Assembly (NCBI GenBank): GCA_964631175.1 | Contig: CAZVWH010000016.1 | Span: forward strand, 1-39,005 | DNA from: CAZVWH01 sp964631175 | GTDB taxonomy: Bacteria; Planctomycetota; Phycisphaerae; Sedimentisphaerales; Anaerobacaceae | Length of the DNA stretch: 39,005 bases | Direction of reading: 5' to 3' | Part shown: positions 31,001-38,810 of the stretch, piece after piece | How the letters are laid out: every line of letters begins with the position of its first letter | How positions within the stretch are numbered: position 1 is the first letter of the stretch | Position numbers and translations under genes: made by a program | Notes under the pieces: model-generated | What the model saw: only the letters and a program-made list of their open reading frames with translations | The model's database searches: none | Told to the model about the DNA's origin: nothing

Positions 31001-33229
31001 CTATCTGTTTATCTGCAACGCGCCTGGACCTGCAAGAGGAACTTCAAATTTACCAGTTTTCGGATCGTATATAATCCTCTCGACAAGAGCACCATTAAAG
31101 TAGCAAGGCTCAGCTTCATCGCCTTCAACCTTCAGAATCGATTTCTCACGATCATAAAACAACTTACTGCCACGCAACTCATTACCTTCTTCCTCTTTAT
31201 ACGTAATACCGCCAGAGGCTGTCAGCATTGAAAGCTCATTCTGAGCATCTGCAATCTGCACAAAACCGACTTCAGCATGAGCTGCGGTAGCCGTAACCTG
31301 TCGGCCTGAGCTACCATTGACAACGGGAAAGTAATCTATCCGAAGCGCCCGACCAGGCTCAGCATCAGCAATAATCCTATTATCCTCAATAAAATACTTC
31401 ACCGTAGCAAAATCACGCAGAAAGGCATAGCACGGCTGGCGTAAACTAAACTTGCCACTCTGTTGCTCATTAGAGTCTTCAACATTTGAATTATTCAGTA
31501 TTATCATCCCCGGCCCGTTGGCTATAAATATCTGCCGGCTTGCATCATAGTCTGACCCGGTGCTCTCTAATTCAACTCCACTTAGCAATTTCCCTTTCAC
31601 TGTCTTGACAGTCTGGAGCTTAACTGTGCCGCCCTCAGCAGTCAGATGCTCTATATTTGAATTGCTATTCGTTTTGTCCGAGGTAAGATTCGCTGTAACC
31701 TGCGGTGCCGATAGGGTGTATTTATGCTGGATATCATTCGGCTCAGTTCGGCTCATCGTGCATATACAATCGCCTTGGAAGATAACCCGTTTTGCCGTCG
31801 AGAGAAATTTGGCCTCTTTCTGGGCGGTAATATCCACCGGCATAGTGGTTTGCGGGCCTTCAGCTTCCGCTACATCATTGACGTAGAAAGTAAGCTCCAA
31901 CGGGCCGGCAGCGACGGTATTTTCATTTACGAGATCATAATCGATTCTATCAGCTATAAATATCGTTCGATCCTCGCTGTCATTAAAATCATGAAATGGT
32001 TTTGTAGCTGGGCCGGCTCCATTAATTACAGGTTGATTAAAATCATTCTGTATTACGGTGGAGTCCATCGGAATAATCATAATTCCATTGTCACAGGTAA
32101 CAATTGTATCACGAGATGCCTGAGCAGATCCCTGTTCGCCTTCCCGCAAGGCAGGGTCCCTCTGCAGGGGCAAGGTTGTCCCCGTAAAAGCGGGGATCGG
32201 CCCGCTATCTTTGGAGTCAACAACGACGTCATGTATATTTTCAGCCTTGCTGGTGGTTTTAAGCGTGTCCTGAGCTTGTCGAATGGATTCGTTAGGTTCG
32301 CCATCCGTGGCCTTAGACCAGAAAATGCTGTTGATGGAAAATCTATCCTTAGTAAAAACCAGTTGCTCGGGAGAGTCTATCACAACATTTTTGCTGAGCA
32401 CACACCGATAATATTGGCCTTGTCCTTGCTCAGCAGTCCGCCATTGGCGGATCCGGTTATTTGGAGTCCCTTTTTGTTTTTGAGCGTCCCGCCCCTGTGG
32501 CGGGGTGGATTGAGACTGGTGCTTGCTTTGCTGTTGTGACGTTCGTGAAAATAAAGACGCCCAGGAATCCTTGAGGTGCAGAGCTGCCAATTGAACTATT
32601 CTGAATAATTCGAGACGCTGCAGTTGGTCATTATAAATAAGCACCAAGCCTGTGCCCAGCATTTGAGCATCCCGGGAAACGAATCTAACAGGCCCGGGTG
32701 TTGAAAGTAACGATTTTTCACTGATAAAAGTAACGTTATCAAGATAAATAAAACTTTCATTGATGTCACTGCCGGACTCGGGCAAAATATGAACAACTAC
32801 ATTGCCGGTAAATGTCGCGCCCTTTGGGCTGGGTCCTCCGATAGCACTTTCAACCTGAACCTTTCCTTTCTCGGCTGTGACGGAACATTTGAAATTGTTC
32901 TGAAGAATATTCAAGTATGGCTTTTCAATTTCCCATTCACCTTCCACTTGATGTAGGAGCTCTTCGAAGCCGAATTCTCTATCAACTCGTCCATTTTTGA
33001 GGTGCCGGAATACGGGCTTTTTAAGAGCATCAATTCCAACATCAGCAATTTTGCCAATTTCATCATTGAAATCTCCAACATTGCTCTCAGCAAGTGGGTT
33101 AATTGAAATTGCCCCTATATCACGATCAATCTGTGGGGCCGTGCTTAACCGGCTATAAAGCATATATGCGGCAAGCACTGCTGCAAGGGAAATAAGGCCA
33201 ATAAGGATTGTTCGCAACTTAGGGTCCAT
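31001..33229 (-). CDS. LptC/LptA-like LPS export protein (large, repeat-expanded)
   Basis: The protein has 742 aa. One N-terminal membrane helix (about residues 8-25, TILIGLISLAAVLAAYMLY) is followed by a long beta-rich periplasmic part with the OstA/LptC-type pattern (GATFTGNVVVHILP, LSTPGPVRFVSRDAQMLGTGL, LTAEGGTVKLQTVKT, ASGGITYKEEEGNELRGSKLFYDREKSILKVEG). It is far larger than the usual 190-aa LptC, as if several OstA-like units are joined. It follows kdsC with a 17-bp gap, in a Kdo/LPS cluster. Between about residues 230 and 370 the sequence is interrupted by repeat-encoded stretches (e.g. RIRQWRTAEQ from TCCGCC-ATT-GGCGGA, and PIPAFTGTTLPLQRDPALRE). Confidence 0.78.
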   Translation of the reverse strand: MDPKLRTILIGLISLAAVLAAYMLYSRLSTAPQIDRDIGAISINPLAESNVGDFNDEIGKIADVGIDALKKPVFRHLKNGRVDREFGFEELLHQVEGEWEIEKPYLNILQNNFKCSVTAEKGKVQVESAIGGPSPKGATFTGNVVVHILPESGSDINESFIYLDNVTFISEKSLLSTPGPVRFVSRDAQMLGTGLVLIYNDQLQRLELFRIVQLAALHLKDSWASLFSRTSQQQSKHQSQSTPPQGRDAQKQKGTPNNRIRQWRTAEQGQGQYYRCVLSKNVVIDSPEQLVFTKDRFSINSIFWSKATDGEPNESIRQAQDTLKTTSKAENIHDVVVDSKDSGPIPAFTGTTLPLQRDPALREGEQGSAQASRDTIVTCDNGIMIIPMDSTVIQNDFNQPVINGAGPATKPFHDFNDSEDRTIFIADRIDYDLVNENTVAAGPLELTFYVNDVAEAEGPQTTMPVDITAQKEAKFLSTAKRVIFQGDCICTMSRTEPNDIQHKYTLSAPQVTANLTSDKTNSNSNIEHLTAEGGTVKLQTVKTVKGKLLSGVELESTGSDYDASRQIFIANGPGMIILNNSNVEDSNEQQSGKFSLRQPCYAFLRDFATVKYFIEDNRIIADAEPGRALRIDYFPVVNGSSGRQVTATAAHAEVGFVQIADAQNELSMLTASGGITYKEEEGNELRGSKLFYDREKSILKVEGDEAEPCYFNGALVERIIYDPKTGKFEVPLAGPGALQINR

Positions 33230-33246
33230 AAAATATCATTTTGCCA

Positions 33247-33759
33247 TTATGGCAAGTATCTTTTCATGAGCTTTTGCCATTTGCCTGTATTTTTCAGGAT
33301 GTATTCTATTACTTCCCGCACCGCGCCGCAGCCGCCGGAACGAGTAGTTACGTAGTCGGCATGTTGTTTGACCTCGTCAACTGCGTTGGCAACTGCTACT
33401 CCGAAGCCAACGTATCGAATTGGCGGCAAATCCGGCAAATCGTCCCCAATATAAGCTATCCTGTCTGGTTGGAGACCTTCCTGCTCAAGAAATTTCTTAA
33501 GCGCATCGAGCTTGTTGTGACAATCCTCAAATACGTATTCGACTTCAAGCTGCTCGGCACGGTATCTTGTAGGCTCTGACCGTCTGCCACTTAGGAAAGC
33601 TATCTTTAGTCCTGCTCTATGCCACAAGCGAATGCCGTGTCCATCCAGCACATTAAAAAACTTGCTTTCGCTGCCGTCGCCGTTAACTATTATCGTTCCA
33701 TCCGTCAGGACACCATCAACATCGATGACCAGAACCTGTATTTCCGCAAGGTTTGTCAT
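33247..33759 (-). CDS. kdsC: 3-deoxy-D-manno-octulosonate-8-phosphate phosphatase KdsC
   Basis: KdsC dephosphorylates Kdo-8-phosphate to Kdo in lipid A-core synthesis. The protein is about 170 aa from ATG 33759. It has the HAD motif VIDVDGVLTDG (Asp13, Asp15), the minimal C0 architecture without cap, GIRLWHRAGLKIAFLSGRRSEPTRYRAEQL, VYVFEDCHNKLDAL-type segment (seen as EYVFEDCHNKLDAL) and IAYIGDDLPDLPPIRYVG. The frame stays open to a TTG at 33777, which is less likely. It lies between kdsD and the LptC-like gene on one strand, giving the order kdsD-kdsC-lptC-like that is typical of Kdo/LPS export operons. Confidence 0.95.
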   Translation of the reverse strand: MTNLAEIQVLVIDVDGVLTDGTIIVNGDGSESKFFNVLDGHGIRLWHRAGLKIAFLSGRRSEPTRYRAEQLEVEYVFEDCHNKLDALKKFLEQEGLQPDRIAYIGDDLPDLPPIRYVGFGVAVANAVDEVKQHADYVTTRSGGCGAVREVIEYILKNTGKWQKLMKRYLP

Positions 33760-33807
33760 AGCAATATCAAATGTCAAAAATCAAATTGCTTTGCAGAAAA
33801 GGCTTGC

Positions 33808-33919
33808 TGTCATTTCGACCGAAGCCCCCGTTTCTGCTTTCGCAGAAAGCACGGGTGCGAAGCGGAGAAATCTATTCAAAACAGATTTCTCGACTCGCCT
33901 GCGGCTCGCTCGAAATGAC
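33808..33919. repeat. GTCATTTCGA...TCGAAATGACG inverted repeat between kdsC and kdsD
   Basis: The ends GTCATTTCGACCGAAG and CGAAATGACG pair. Inner arms GAGAAATCT / AGATTTCTC and a local GTTTCTGC-TTTC-GCAGAAAGC hairpin are visible. It is a sister family of the TCATTGCGAG elements, with TTTCGA for TTGCGA. Confidence 0.82.
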
Positions 33920-33979
33920 GTTGTGTTAGGTTTTCTACCAAGCAAAACCAAATATCAAAACTACATATTGCTCTATGGC

Positions 33980-35056
33980 TTATCCAACGATTTTTATTGT
34001 CACTATATCCTGCACGTCTATTAAGCCGACGGGCTTGCCGTCCGCATTAACTACCGGCAGGTCATCGATTCTGTATTTATGGAAGATAGCAGTCGCCTCG
34101 GAGGCGAGGGCATCGGCTCTTATTCTTTTACAATCCGCCGTCATAACGTTACCGGCTTTTAAGTTAAAGGCCTTTGGCCCTTTCTGGGTCATCAAACGTC
34201 GAAGGTCCGCGTCGGTAATTATGCCAGTCAGTTTCCCTTCTTTGCCGACAACCATCATGGCTCCATGACGTTTCACATCGTAGGTCTTCTCAAGCAATTT
34301 TTCTATTGTATCGTCAACTTCCACAACAGGCAGTTTCTCGCCTTGTCTGAACATCATTGATTGCTCTACCGTCATCAGCTTTGCACCAAGTGAGCCGCCT
34401 GGGTGAAATCTTACATAGTCCTCGACACTAAATTTTCGTGCCTTCATAACGGTAAGTGCAAGTGCGTCGCCAACCGCCAGCATACAAGCAGTAGAAACAC
34501 TTGGAGCAACGCCAAGCGGACAAGCCTCATTCATTTTACCCATACATAACACAATGTCGCTGTGCTCGCTCAAAGTTGATTGGCTATCGCTAGTGATGGC
34601 GATGAGTTTGATTTGCAGTTGCTTGACCAAATTTATCAACCGAAGAACTTCATCGGTTTCGCCGCCATAGCTTAGAACAATCACTATATCGTTTTTACGC
34701 AGCCTGCCCAGGTCGCCGTGGACAGCCTCGGCTGGATGAAGGAAATGGCTGGGTGTTCCGGTCGAAGCCAGTGTAGCGCTTATCTTTTGCCCAATTATAC
34801 CTGCTTTGCCGATACCGCTTACTATTGTCGAGCCGTTGCACTTATAAATCATCTCGCAGGCTTGCACAAAGGATGCGTTAACAATCGGCGCAACAGCACT
34901 TATCGCCTCCGCTTCGGCTTTAATTACGTTCCGTGCATAGTCGAGATCGAATTCCACCGAACCTTTAACTCGTCTAACCGTATCCAGCTTTGGCTTTATA
35001 CGCTGGCCTGCGTCCTTAATATTAGCGAGGAATTGTAGGTCTGGTCTTTTAGACAT
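33980..35056 (-). CDS. kdsD: Arabinose-5-phosphate isomerase KdsD
   Basis: KdsD converts ribulose-5-phosphate to arabinose-5-phosphate, the first step to Kdo. The protein has 358 aa: an N-terminal SIS domain (about 70-200; VSGIGKAGIIGQKISATLASTGTPSHFLHPAEAVHGDLG and LSYGGETDEV) and two CBS domains (about 245-355, e.g. DTIEKLLEKTYDVKRHGAMMVV and RIDDLPVVNADGKPVGLID). The PSVSTACMLAVGDALALTVM stretch is typical. The ATG at 35056 has GAGAGG upstream. It is the first gene of the kdsD-kdsC-lptC-like run. An N-terminal extension of about 30 residues precedes the family start. Confidence 0.95.
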   Translation of the reverse strand: MSKRPDLQFLANIKDAGQRIKPKLDTVRRVKGSVEFDLDYARNVIKAEAEAISAVAPIVNASFVQACEMIYKCNGSTIVSGIGKAGIIGQKISATLASTGTPSHFLHPAEAVHGDLGRLRKNDIVIVLSYGGETDEVLRLINLVKQLQIKLIAITSDSQSTLSEHSDIVLCMGKMNEACPLGVAPSVSTACMLAVGDALALTVMKARKFSVEDYVRFHPGGSLGAKLMTVEQSMMFRQGEKLPVVEVDDTIEKLLEKTYDVKRHGAMMVVGKEGKLTGIITDADLRRLMTQKGPKAFNLKAGNVMTADCKRIRADALASEATAIFHKYRIDDLPVVNADGKPVGLIDVQDIVTIKIVG

Positions 35057-35141
35057 AAATTAACCTCTCTGTATATTTATTACTTTTTCCCGCGTCACTA
35101 TTTTACCACAGGCTGACACACGGTCGTTTAAAAAACCTATA

Positions 35142-36668
35142 TTATAACTTTACTACACTGCCCCGTTCATTATAACAGACTAAGTCGTGTTTTTCGCCGG
35201 AATAGTCCGGCACAGAATGGATGACTACGCGTTTGCCGCTGAGCTGCTCTATCTCTGCAATCGCTGCTCTTTTTTCATTCTGCAGATAGTCTGCAACCTC
35301 CGGCGCGGCAGACAGCTCAATGCGCTGTATTTGCTTCCTCGAAGCTGAGAGGTTCAACAGCCGAATAACCTCAATAGCCGATGATTCATGGCTTTTTATA
35401 AAACCAGTGCCTGCGCAATACGGGCATGCCAAGTAAGTGCTGAATTGCAGTGAAGGCCGTATCCTTTGTCGAGTCATCTCTACAACGCCGAATCTGCTTA
35501 TCCTCATTGTTCTTGTTCGAGCACGGTCGGCCTTGACTACATCCCGAAAGACTTTTTCCACATCCTTACGGTGTTTCTGCGAGCGCATATCAATAAAATC
35601 GCAAATTATTAAGCCTCCCAAGTCTCGCAATCTGAGCTGACGGGCGATTTCCGGCGCCGCTTCCATATTACTCTCGTATGCGGTCTGATCAGCGCTTTTG
35701 TGGCCCCGGTATCGGCCGCTGTTGACATCAATAGAGACCAGCGCCTCGGTCTGTTCAATTACAATGGAGCCGCCGCTTTTGAGCTGAACTGTGCGGGACT
35801 GGATTTTAGTAATTTCGTCCTCTATCTCGTATCTGTAAAACAGTGGCACCTTACTGTCATAATACTTTACCCTTCGTTTCAAACGGGGGTAAGCCTGGGC
35901 AAGAAAGTCTTTGATTTTTCGCACCACATATTCAGAATCACATACTATGTTGGTTATCTTGCTATTAAAAACATCTCTCAAGGTCCTAATGACTAAATCC
36001 GATTCCTGATAAAGCGCAGCCGGTGCTTTTTCACTCTCCATCCTCTTTTGGATGGCTTTCCATAATCGCATTAGATATCTCAAATCATTTTGTATATCCT
36101 TTTTTGAGCATTCTTGTCCTGCTGTTCTAATAATAAAGCCTTGTCCCTTCGGGGGATTGCTTTGCTCAAGAATTTGTCTTAATCTTGTACGTTCCTCCTC
36201 CTCCTCTATCTTGTGTGAGACTCCATGCTTTTTCATCCACGGCATCATAACCAGATATTTGCCCGGCAGGGCGAGATATGTGCTGAGTGTTGGCCCTTTG
36301 GTCTTTAAGCCTTCTTTAGTTACCTGAACAATAATTTCATTGCCTTTGCGAAGACAATTCTGGATGGGCGGGCGCTCCTTTAGTGACTTCCTCCGTCCGA
36401 TGTTTTCTGCAGTACTACCGCGAGCCCCGGGAAAATATCGAGGGTGCAGGTCGCTAATGTGAAGAAAGCCGTTTTTATGTAAGCCAATATCTATAAAAGC
36501 CGCCTGTATGCCGGATTCAATATTTACTACCCTGCCTTTATAAATATTACCGACGTGACTGCTCAGGCTCGCTCTTTCTAAATACAGCTCCTCAAGTACA
36601 CCGTTCTCAACGACAGCTACCCTACATTCCTCACTCTCAGCCACATTTATCAGCATCTCTCTTGACAT
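35142..36668 (-). CDS. rng: Ribonuclease Rng/Rne family
   Basis: This is an endoribonuclease of the E/G family that processes rRNA and decays mRNA. The protein has 508 aa. An S1 domain lies at about 35-130 (GNIYKGRVVNIESGIQAAFIDIGLHKNGFLHISDL). The 5'-sensor and DNase I-like part follow, with the metal-binding Asp residues in LVSIDVNSGRY (about 312) and IICDFIDMRSQKHR (about 356), and the Zn-link CPYCAGTG (about 413). It lacks the long C-terminal degradosome scaffold of E. coli RNase E, so RNase G is the better name. The ATG at 36668 has GAGGA 6 nt upstream, which lies inside a CGTATCTCG-family repeat. It is downstream of the DUF2344 gene, a pairing seen in many genomes. Confidence 0.95.
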   Translation of the reverse strand: MSREMLINVAESEECRVAVVENGVLEELYLERASLSSHVGNIYKGRVVNIESGIQAAFIDIGLHKNGFLHISDLHPRYFPGARGSTAENIGRRKSLKERPPIQNCLRKGNEIIVQVTKEGLKTKGPTLSTYLALPGKYLVMMPWMKKHGVSHKIEEEEERTRLRQILEQSNPPKGQGFIIRTAGQECSKKDIQNDLRYLMRLWKAIQKRMESEKAPAALYQESDLVIRTLRDVFNSKITNIVCDSEYVVRKIKDFLAQAYPRLKRRVKYYDSKVPLFYRYEIEDEITKIQSRTVQLKSGGSIVIEQTEALVSIDVNSGRYRGHKSADQTAYESNMEAAPEIARQLRLRDLGGLIICDFIDMRSQKHRKDVEKVFRDVVKADRARTRTMRISRFGVVEMTRQRIRPSLQFSTYLACPYCAGTGFIKSHESSAIEVIRLLNLSASRKQIQRIELSAAPEVADYLQNEKRAAIAEIEQLSGKRVVIHSVPDYSGEKHDLVCYNERGSVVKL

Positions 36669-36725
36669 ATTCTATCCTCGTATCTCATATCTCGTACAGC
36701 GTATTTCGTAATTTTGTTTTACCCT
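36669..36725. repeat. CGTATCTC-family repeat between DUF2344 and rng genes
   Basis: CTCGTATCTCATATCTCGTACAGCGTATTTCG is visible. Further ACGCTTCACGAGATACGAATT extends into the DUF2344 3' end (to about 36747), so the last codons of that gene (QFVSREA) are repeat-encoded. Confidence 0.72.
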
Positions 36726-37451
36726 TTACGCTTCACGAGATACGAATTGCACATTCGTGCGCCGTACAGGTGCTGTTAATTTTTCTGCATCTATCTCCAA
36801 CAGCTTCAGAATCTCATCAACTCGTATCGAACCGGATGATGTGATTTTACATACAATTACTATGTCTCTGCTGTCCAGCTCAATCGATTCTAAAAAAGGC
36901 CTAACGTCCACACGCCTGAATTTTGAAACTTTTATTTCCCTGTGCCGTTCTATAATGAGACTGTCGCTTGCCAGCAGGTGCTCGATCGTGGCAGTTAACT
37001 TATCATTTACACAGACCGGCTGAACCGGCACTATATAGGTAGCTAAACACGGCTGGACAGGCTTATTAGTTTTAGCAAGACTTACCGAAAGCAGCTCACA
37101 GCCTTGCGGCACCTGCTCCGAAAGCCTGTCTTCAATTGTATTGCGTATTGCGTATTGCGTATTGCGTGACTTTTTAGTGTCACAAACGTTTTCTATCGTG
37201 TTTGGCGCCTCTTTCGCACGACGCATCACGCACGACGCATCACGAATAAGCATCCAAACGCATAGCAGTTCATCATCCGATTCAACGCCGACAGGCCTTG
37301 GCAAAGGTAAAGATAATTTCGGATGCGGATTGAAGCCTTGACTGTGCCGGACTTTGATACCAGCTCGGGCGAAGGCCCGCTGGAAAACCTTGAGCATCTC
37401 AGCGTGGGAGATGTATCTTAGAGCTCCGCGAATCCTGAATTTTACCAGCAT
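36726..37451 (-). CDS. DUF2344 (radical-SAM-associated) protein with in-frame simple repeats
   Basis: The protein has 241 aa. The N-terminus LVKFRIRGALRYISHAEMLKVFQRAFARAGIKVRHSQGFNPHPKLSLPLP RPVGVES region (broken here for length) is the strong signature of DUF2344/TIGR03936, which occurs alone or fused to a radical SAM domain; function is unknown. The C-terminus contains RTNVQFVSRE. Between about residues 70 and 110 the sequence (SCVMRRAKEAP, SRNTQYAIRNT) is encoded by tandem words TTGCGTA and CGACGCATCACG (37137-37250), absent from typical members. No radical SAM gene lies upstream in the window. Confidence 0.88.
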   Translation of the reverse strand: MLVKFRIRGALRYISHAEMLKVFQRAFARAGIKVRHSQGFNPHPKLSLPLPRPVGVESDDELLCVWMLIRDASCVMRRAKEAPNTIENVCDTKKSRNTQYAIRNTIEDRLSEQVPQGCELLSVSLAKTNKPVQPCLATYIVPVQPVCVNDKLTATIEHLLASDSLIIERHREIKVSKFRRVDVRPFLESIELDSRDIVIVCKITSSGSIRVDEILKLLEIDAEKLTAPVRRTNVQFVSREA

Positions 37452-37490
37452 AAAGGTAGTCTCATCTGAAACAGTTATGCGAATATCTCC

Positions 37491-37631
37491 TTATTCTCTT
37501 ATTTGGTGACCTTTTACAGATTCAGAGCCAACAATCTTAGCATTATGCCCATCTTTATCATAAAAACAAGCACTTTTTATCTTGAAAATCCGTTCGTAAC
37601 GGGGCAAATTCGCCTCTATCAAGCGAGTCAC
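37491..37631 (-). CDS. Small open frame, possible remnant, upstream of the DUF2344 gene
   Basis: A GTG-started 46-codon frame reads LIEANLPRYERIFKIKSACF then YDKDGHNAKIVGSESVKGHQ. The composition is protein-like, but no family is recognised and its 5' end enters a repeat. It may be a truncated gene fragment or chance. The rest of the 37452-37650 gap shows nothing else. Confidence 0.2.
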   Translation of the reverse strand: MTRLIEANLPRYERIFKIKSACFYDKDGHNAKIVGSESVKGHQIRE

Positions 37632-37649
37632 ACCTTTGGTGAATCGAAA

Positions 37650-38072
37650 TGTTTAGCCGTTGCCGATTCGGCGACGGTCGGAATTTGTTGCGGAATAAAA
37701 ACGAGATATTAAAAAGAAGACGGAGGACAGAAGAAATTCGACGATTAGCCCTGCCACCCCTGGCCTGAGCAAAGTCGAATGGCTGTGGGCAGGGCTTTTA
37801 ATGCTCCGGAGAAAGATGATGCCGGTTTAAAAGGGACGCAATATGATATACGAAAAAGAAGACGGAGGTCAGAATACAGAAGATATTCAATGTTTAGCCC
37901 TGCCACCCCTGGCCTGAGCAAAGTCGAATGGCTGTGGGCAGGGCTTTTAATGCTCCGGAGAAAGATGATGCCGGTTTAAAAGGGACGCAATATGATATAC
38001 GAAAAAGAAGACGGAGGTCAGAATACAGAAGATATTCAATGTTTAGCCCTGCCACTTGTGGCAGGGTTTTTA
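37650..38072. repeat. Tandem 149-bp repeat array with hairpin core
   Basis: A palindrome at 37657-37677 (CCGTTGCCG/CGGCGACGG) leads into AAGAAGACGGAGGACAGAAG. Two identical 149-bp units follow at 37745-37893 and 37894-38042, each starting TTAGCCCTGCCACCCC and holding CCTGAGCAAAGTCGAATGG between AGCCCTGCC and GGGCAGGGCTTTT arms. A third, shortened hairpin (CCCTGCCAC-TT-GTGGCAGGG then TTTTT) follows at 38046-38070. The AGCCCTGCC...GGGCAGGGCTTTT hairpins with T runs could act as terminators. Part of this (37650-37799) recurs at 38842-39005. Confidence 0.92.
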
Positions 38073-38147
38073 GGACTCAATAGAAGAATTGTGCCGGTTC
38101 AAAAGTTACGAAATGGAAGCTACGAAAATTAAACCGGCTGCACTCGG

Positions 38148-38188
38148 ACCCCCACAGCTTCGCTTTGCGAAGCAATGCGTGGGGGCCG
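38148..38188. repeat. Hairpin GGACCCCCAC...GTGGGGGCC upstream of the toxin gene
   Basis: CCCCCAC pairs with GTGGGGG, with an inner GCTTCGC-TTT-GCGAAGC hairpin. It belongs to the same CCCCCAC word family as 7604-7623. Confidence 0.75.
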
Positions 38189-38233
38189 GTGAGCTTTTCA
38201 AAAGAAAAATAAATAAAAATTTATATGAAAATA

Positions 38234-38242
38234 TGGTATAAT
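38234..38242 (+). promoter_or_regulatory. Extended -10 promoter of the toxin-antitoxin operon
   Basis: TGGTATAAT (38234-38242) is a perfect extended -10 element. The expected start of transcription, 6-8 bases downstream, falls on or next to the toxin ATG at 38250, so the message would be leaderless. No convincing -35 hexamer is present. Confidence 0.65.
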
Positions 38243-38249
38243 TTAAGCA

Positions 38250-38498
38250 ATGGAATATAAAGTAAAATTTAAGCCAAGAGCCATAAAGGACTGTAAGTCA
38301 ATAGACAAGAAAAGATTAAAACTGATATTCTCAAAAATCGAATTATTATCAAATAACTTGCAGGGCGATGTTAAAAAATTAACTAATTTCACACCAGAAT
38401 ATCGACTTCGAGTTGGAGATTATAGAGTTCTTTTTGAAACGGAGAAAGACGAAATAATCATTTACAAAATAATGCATCGAAAAGAAGCATATAAATAA
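38250..38498 (+). CDS. RelE/ParE-type toxin
   Basis: The 82-aa protein matches the RelE/ParE toxin fold: MEYKVKFKPRAIKDCKSIDK at the N-terminus, then helix, and LTNFTPEYRLRVGDYRVLFE with IIIYKIMHRKEAYK at the end (the YRLRVGDYRVLFE and HRKEAY motifs are the family core). RelE members cleave mRNA at the ribosome; ParE members poison gyrase; the sequence alone does not decide. The toxin lies before the antitoxin, as in HigBA-type order. It has no Shine-Dalgarno because the likely transcript starts at its ATG. It is surrounded by repeat arrays. Confidence 0.93.
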   Translation: MEYKVKFKPRAIKDCKSIDKKRLKLIFSKIELLSNNLQGDVKKLTNFTPEYRLRVGDYRVLFETEKDEIIIYKIMHRKEAYK

Positions 38499-38510
38499 GG
38501 TGGTTTTGAT

Positions 38511-38711
38511 ATGATGAGATTTCATGCTAATATACTGAAAAAAAACGGCGAAAAGGAATTTGTTGTAATCCCTTACGAGGTATTCGTAAAAATTCAGGAA
38601 GAGCTTGATGATTATGAATGCTTAAAAGCCCTTCGCGAAGCAAAATCAAAAGAGGCTGATTCAAAAACTACTTCATTTGACCAGGCAAAAAAAGAATTGG
38701 ACCTTGAATAA
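38511..38711 (+). CDS. Antitoxin of the RelE/ParE module (Phd/YefM-like)
   Basis: The 66-aa acidic protein begins MMRFHANILKKNGEKEFVVI PYEVFVKIQEELDDYECLKA (split here for length), and ends in a charged helix, EADSKTTSFDQAKKELDLE. The N-terminal strand-helix with FVVIPYEVF resembles the Phd/YefM fold; the C-terminal tail is suited to wrap the toxin. It starts 12 bp after the toxin stop, and its Shine-Dalgarno AAGGTGG (38497-38503) overlaps that stop codon, so translation is probably coupled. It is likely also the operon's repressor. Confidence 0.85.
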   Translation: MMRFHANILKKNGEKEFVVIPYEVFVKIQEELDDYECLKALREAKSKEADSKTTSFDQAKKELDLE

Positions 38712-38810
38712 ACGCAGGTTATGCACTCGTGCTCTTATGCACTTTTTTCTTGCTTTTCCGACAATCCAGACCATAATATCCATGTCTTGAGCGAAGTCGA
38801 AAGAACCAGC

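Noticed and set aside
37779..37979. Plus-strand frame that repeats AVGRAFNAPEKDDAG-like sequence twice
   Set aside because: It is generated by the 149-bp tandem units and has no ribosome-binding site or homologous family.
37745..38072. CRISPR array
   Set aside because: The units are 149 bp, fully identical including the part that would be a spacer, and no cas gene is present.
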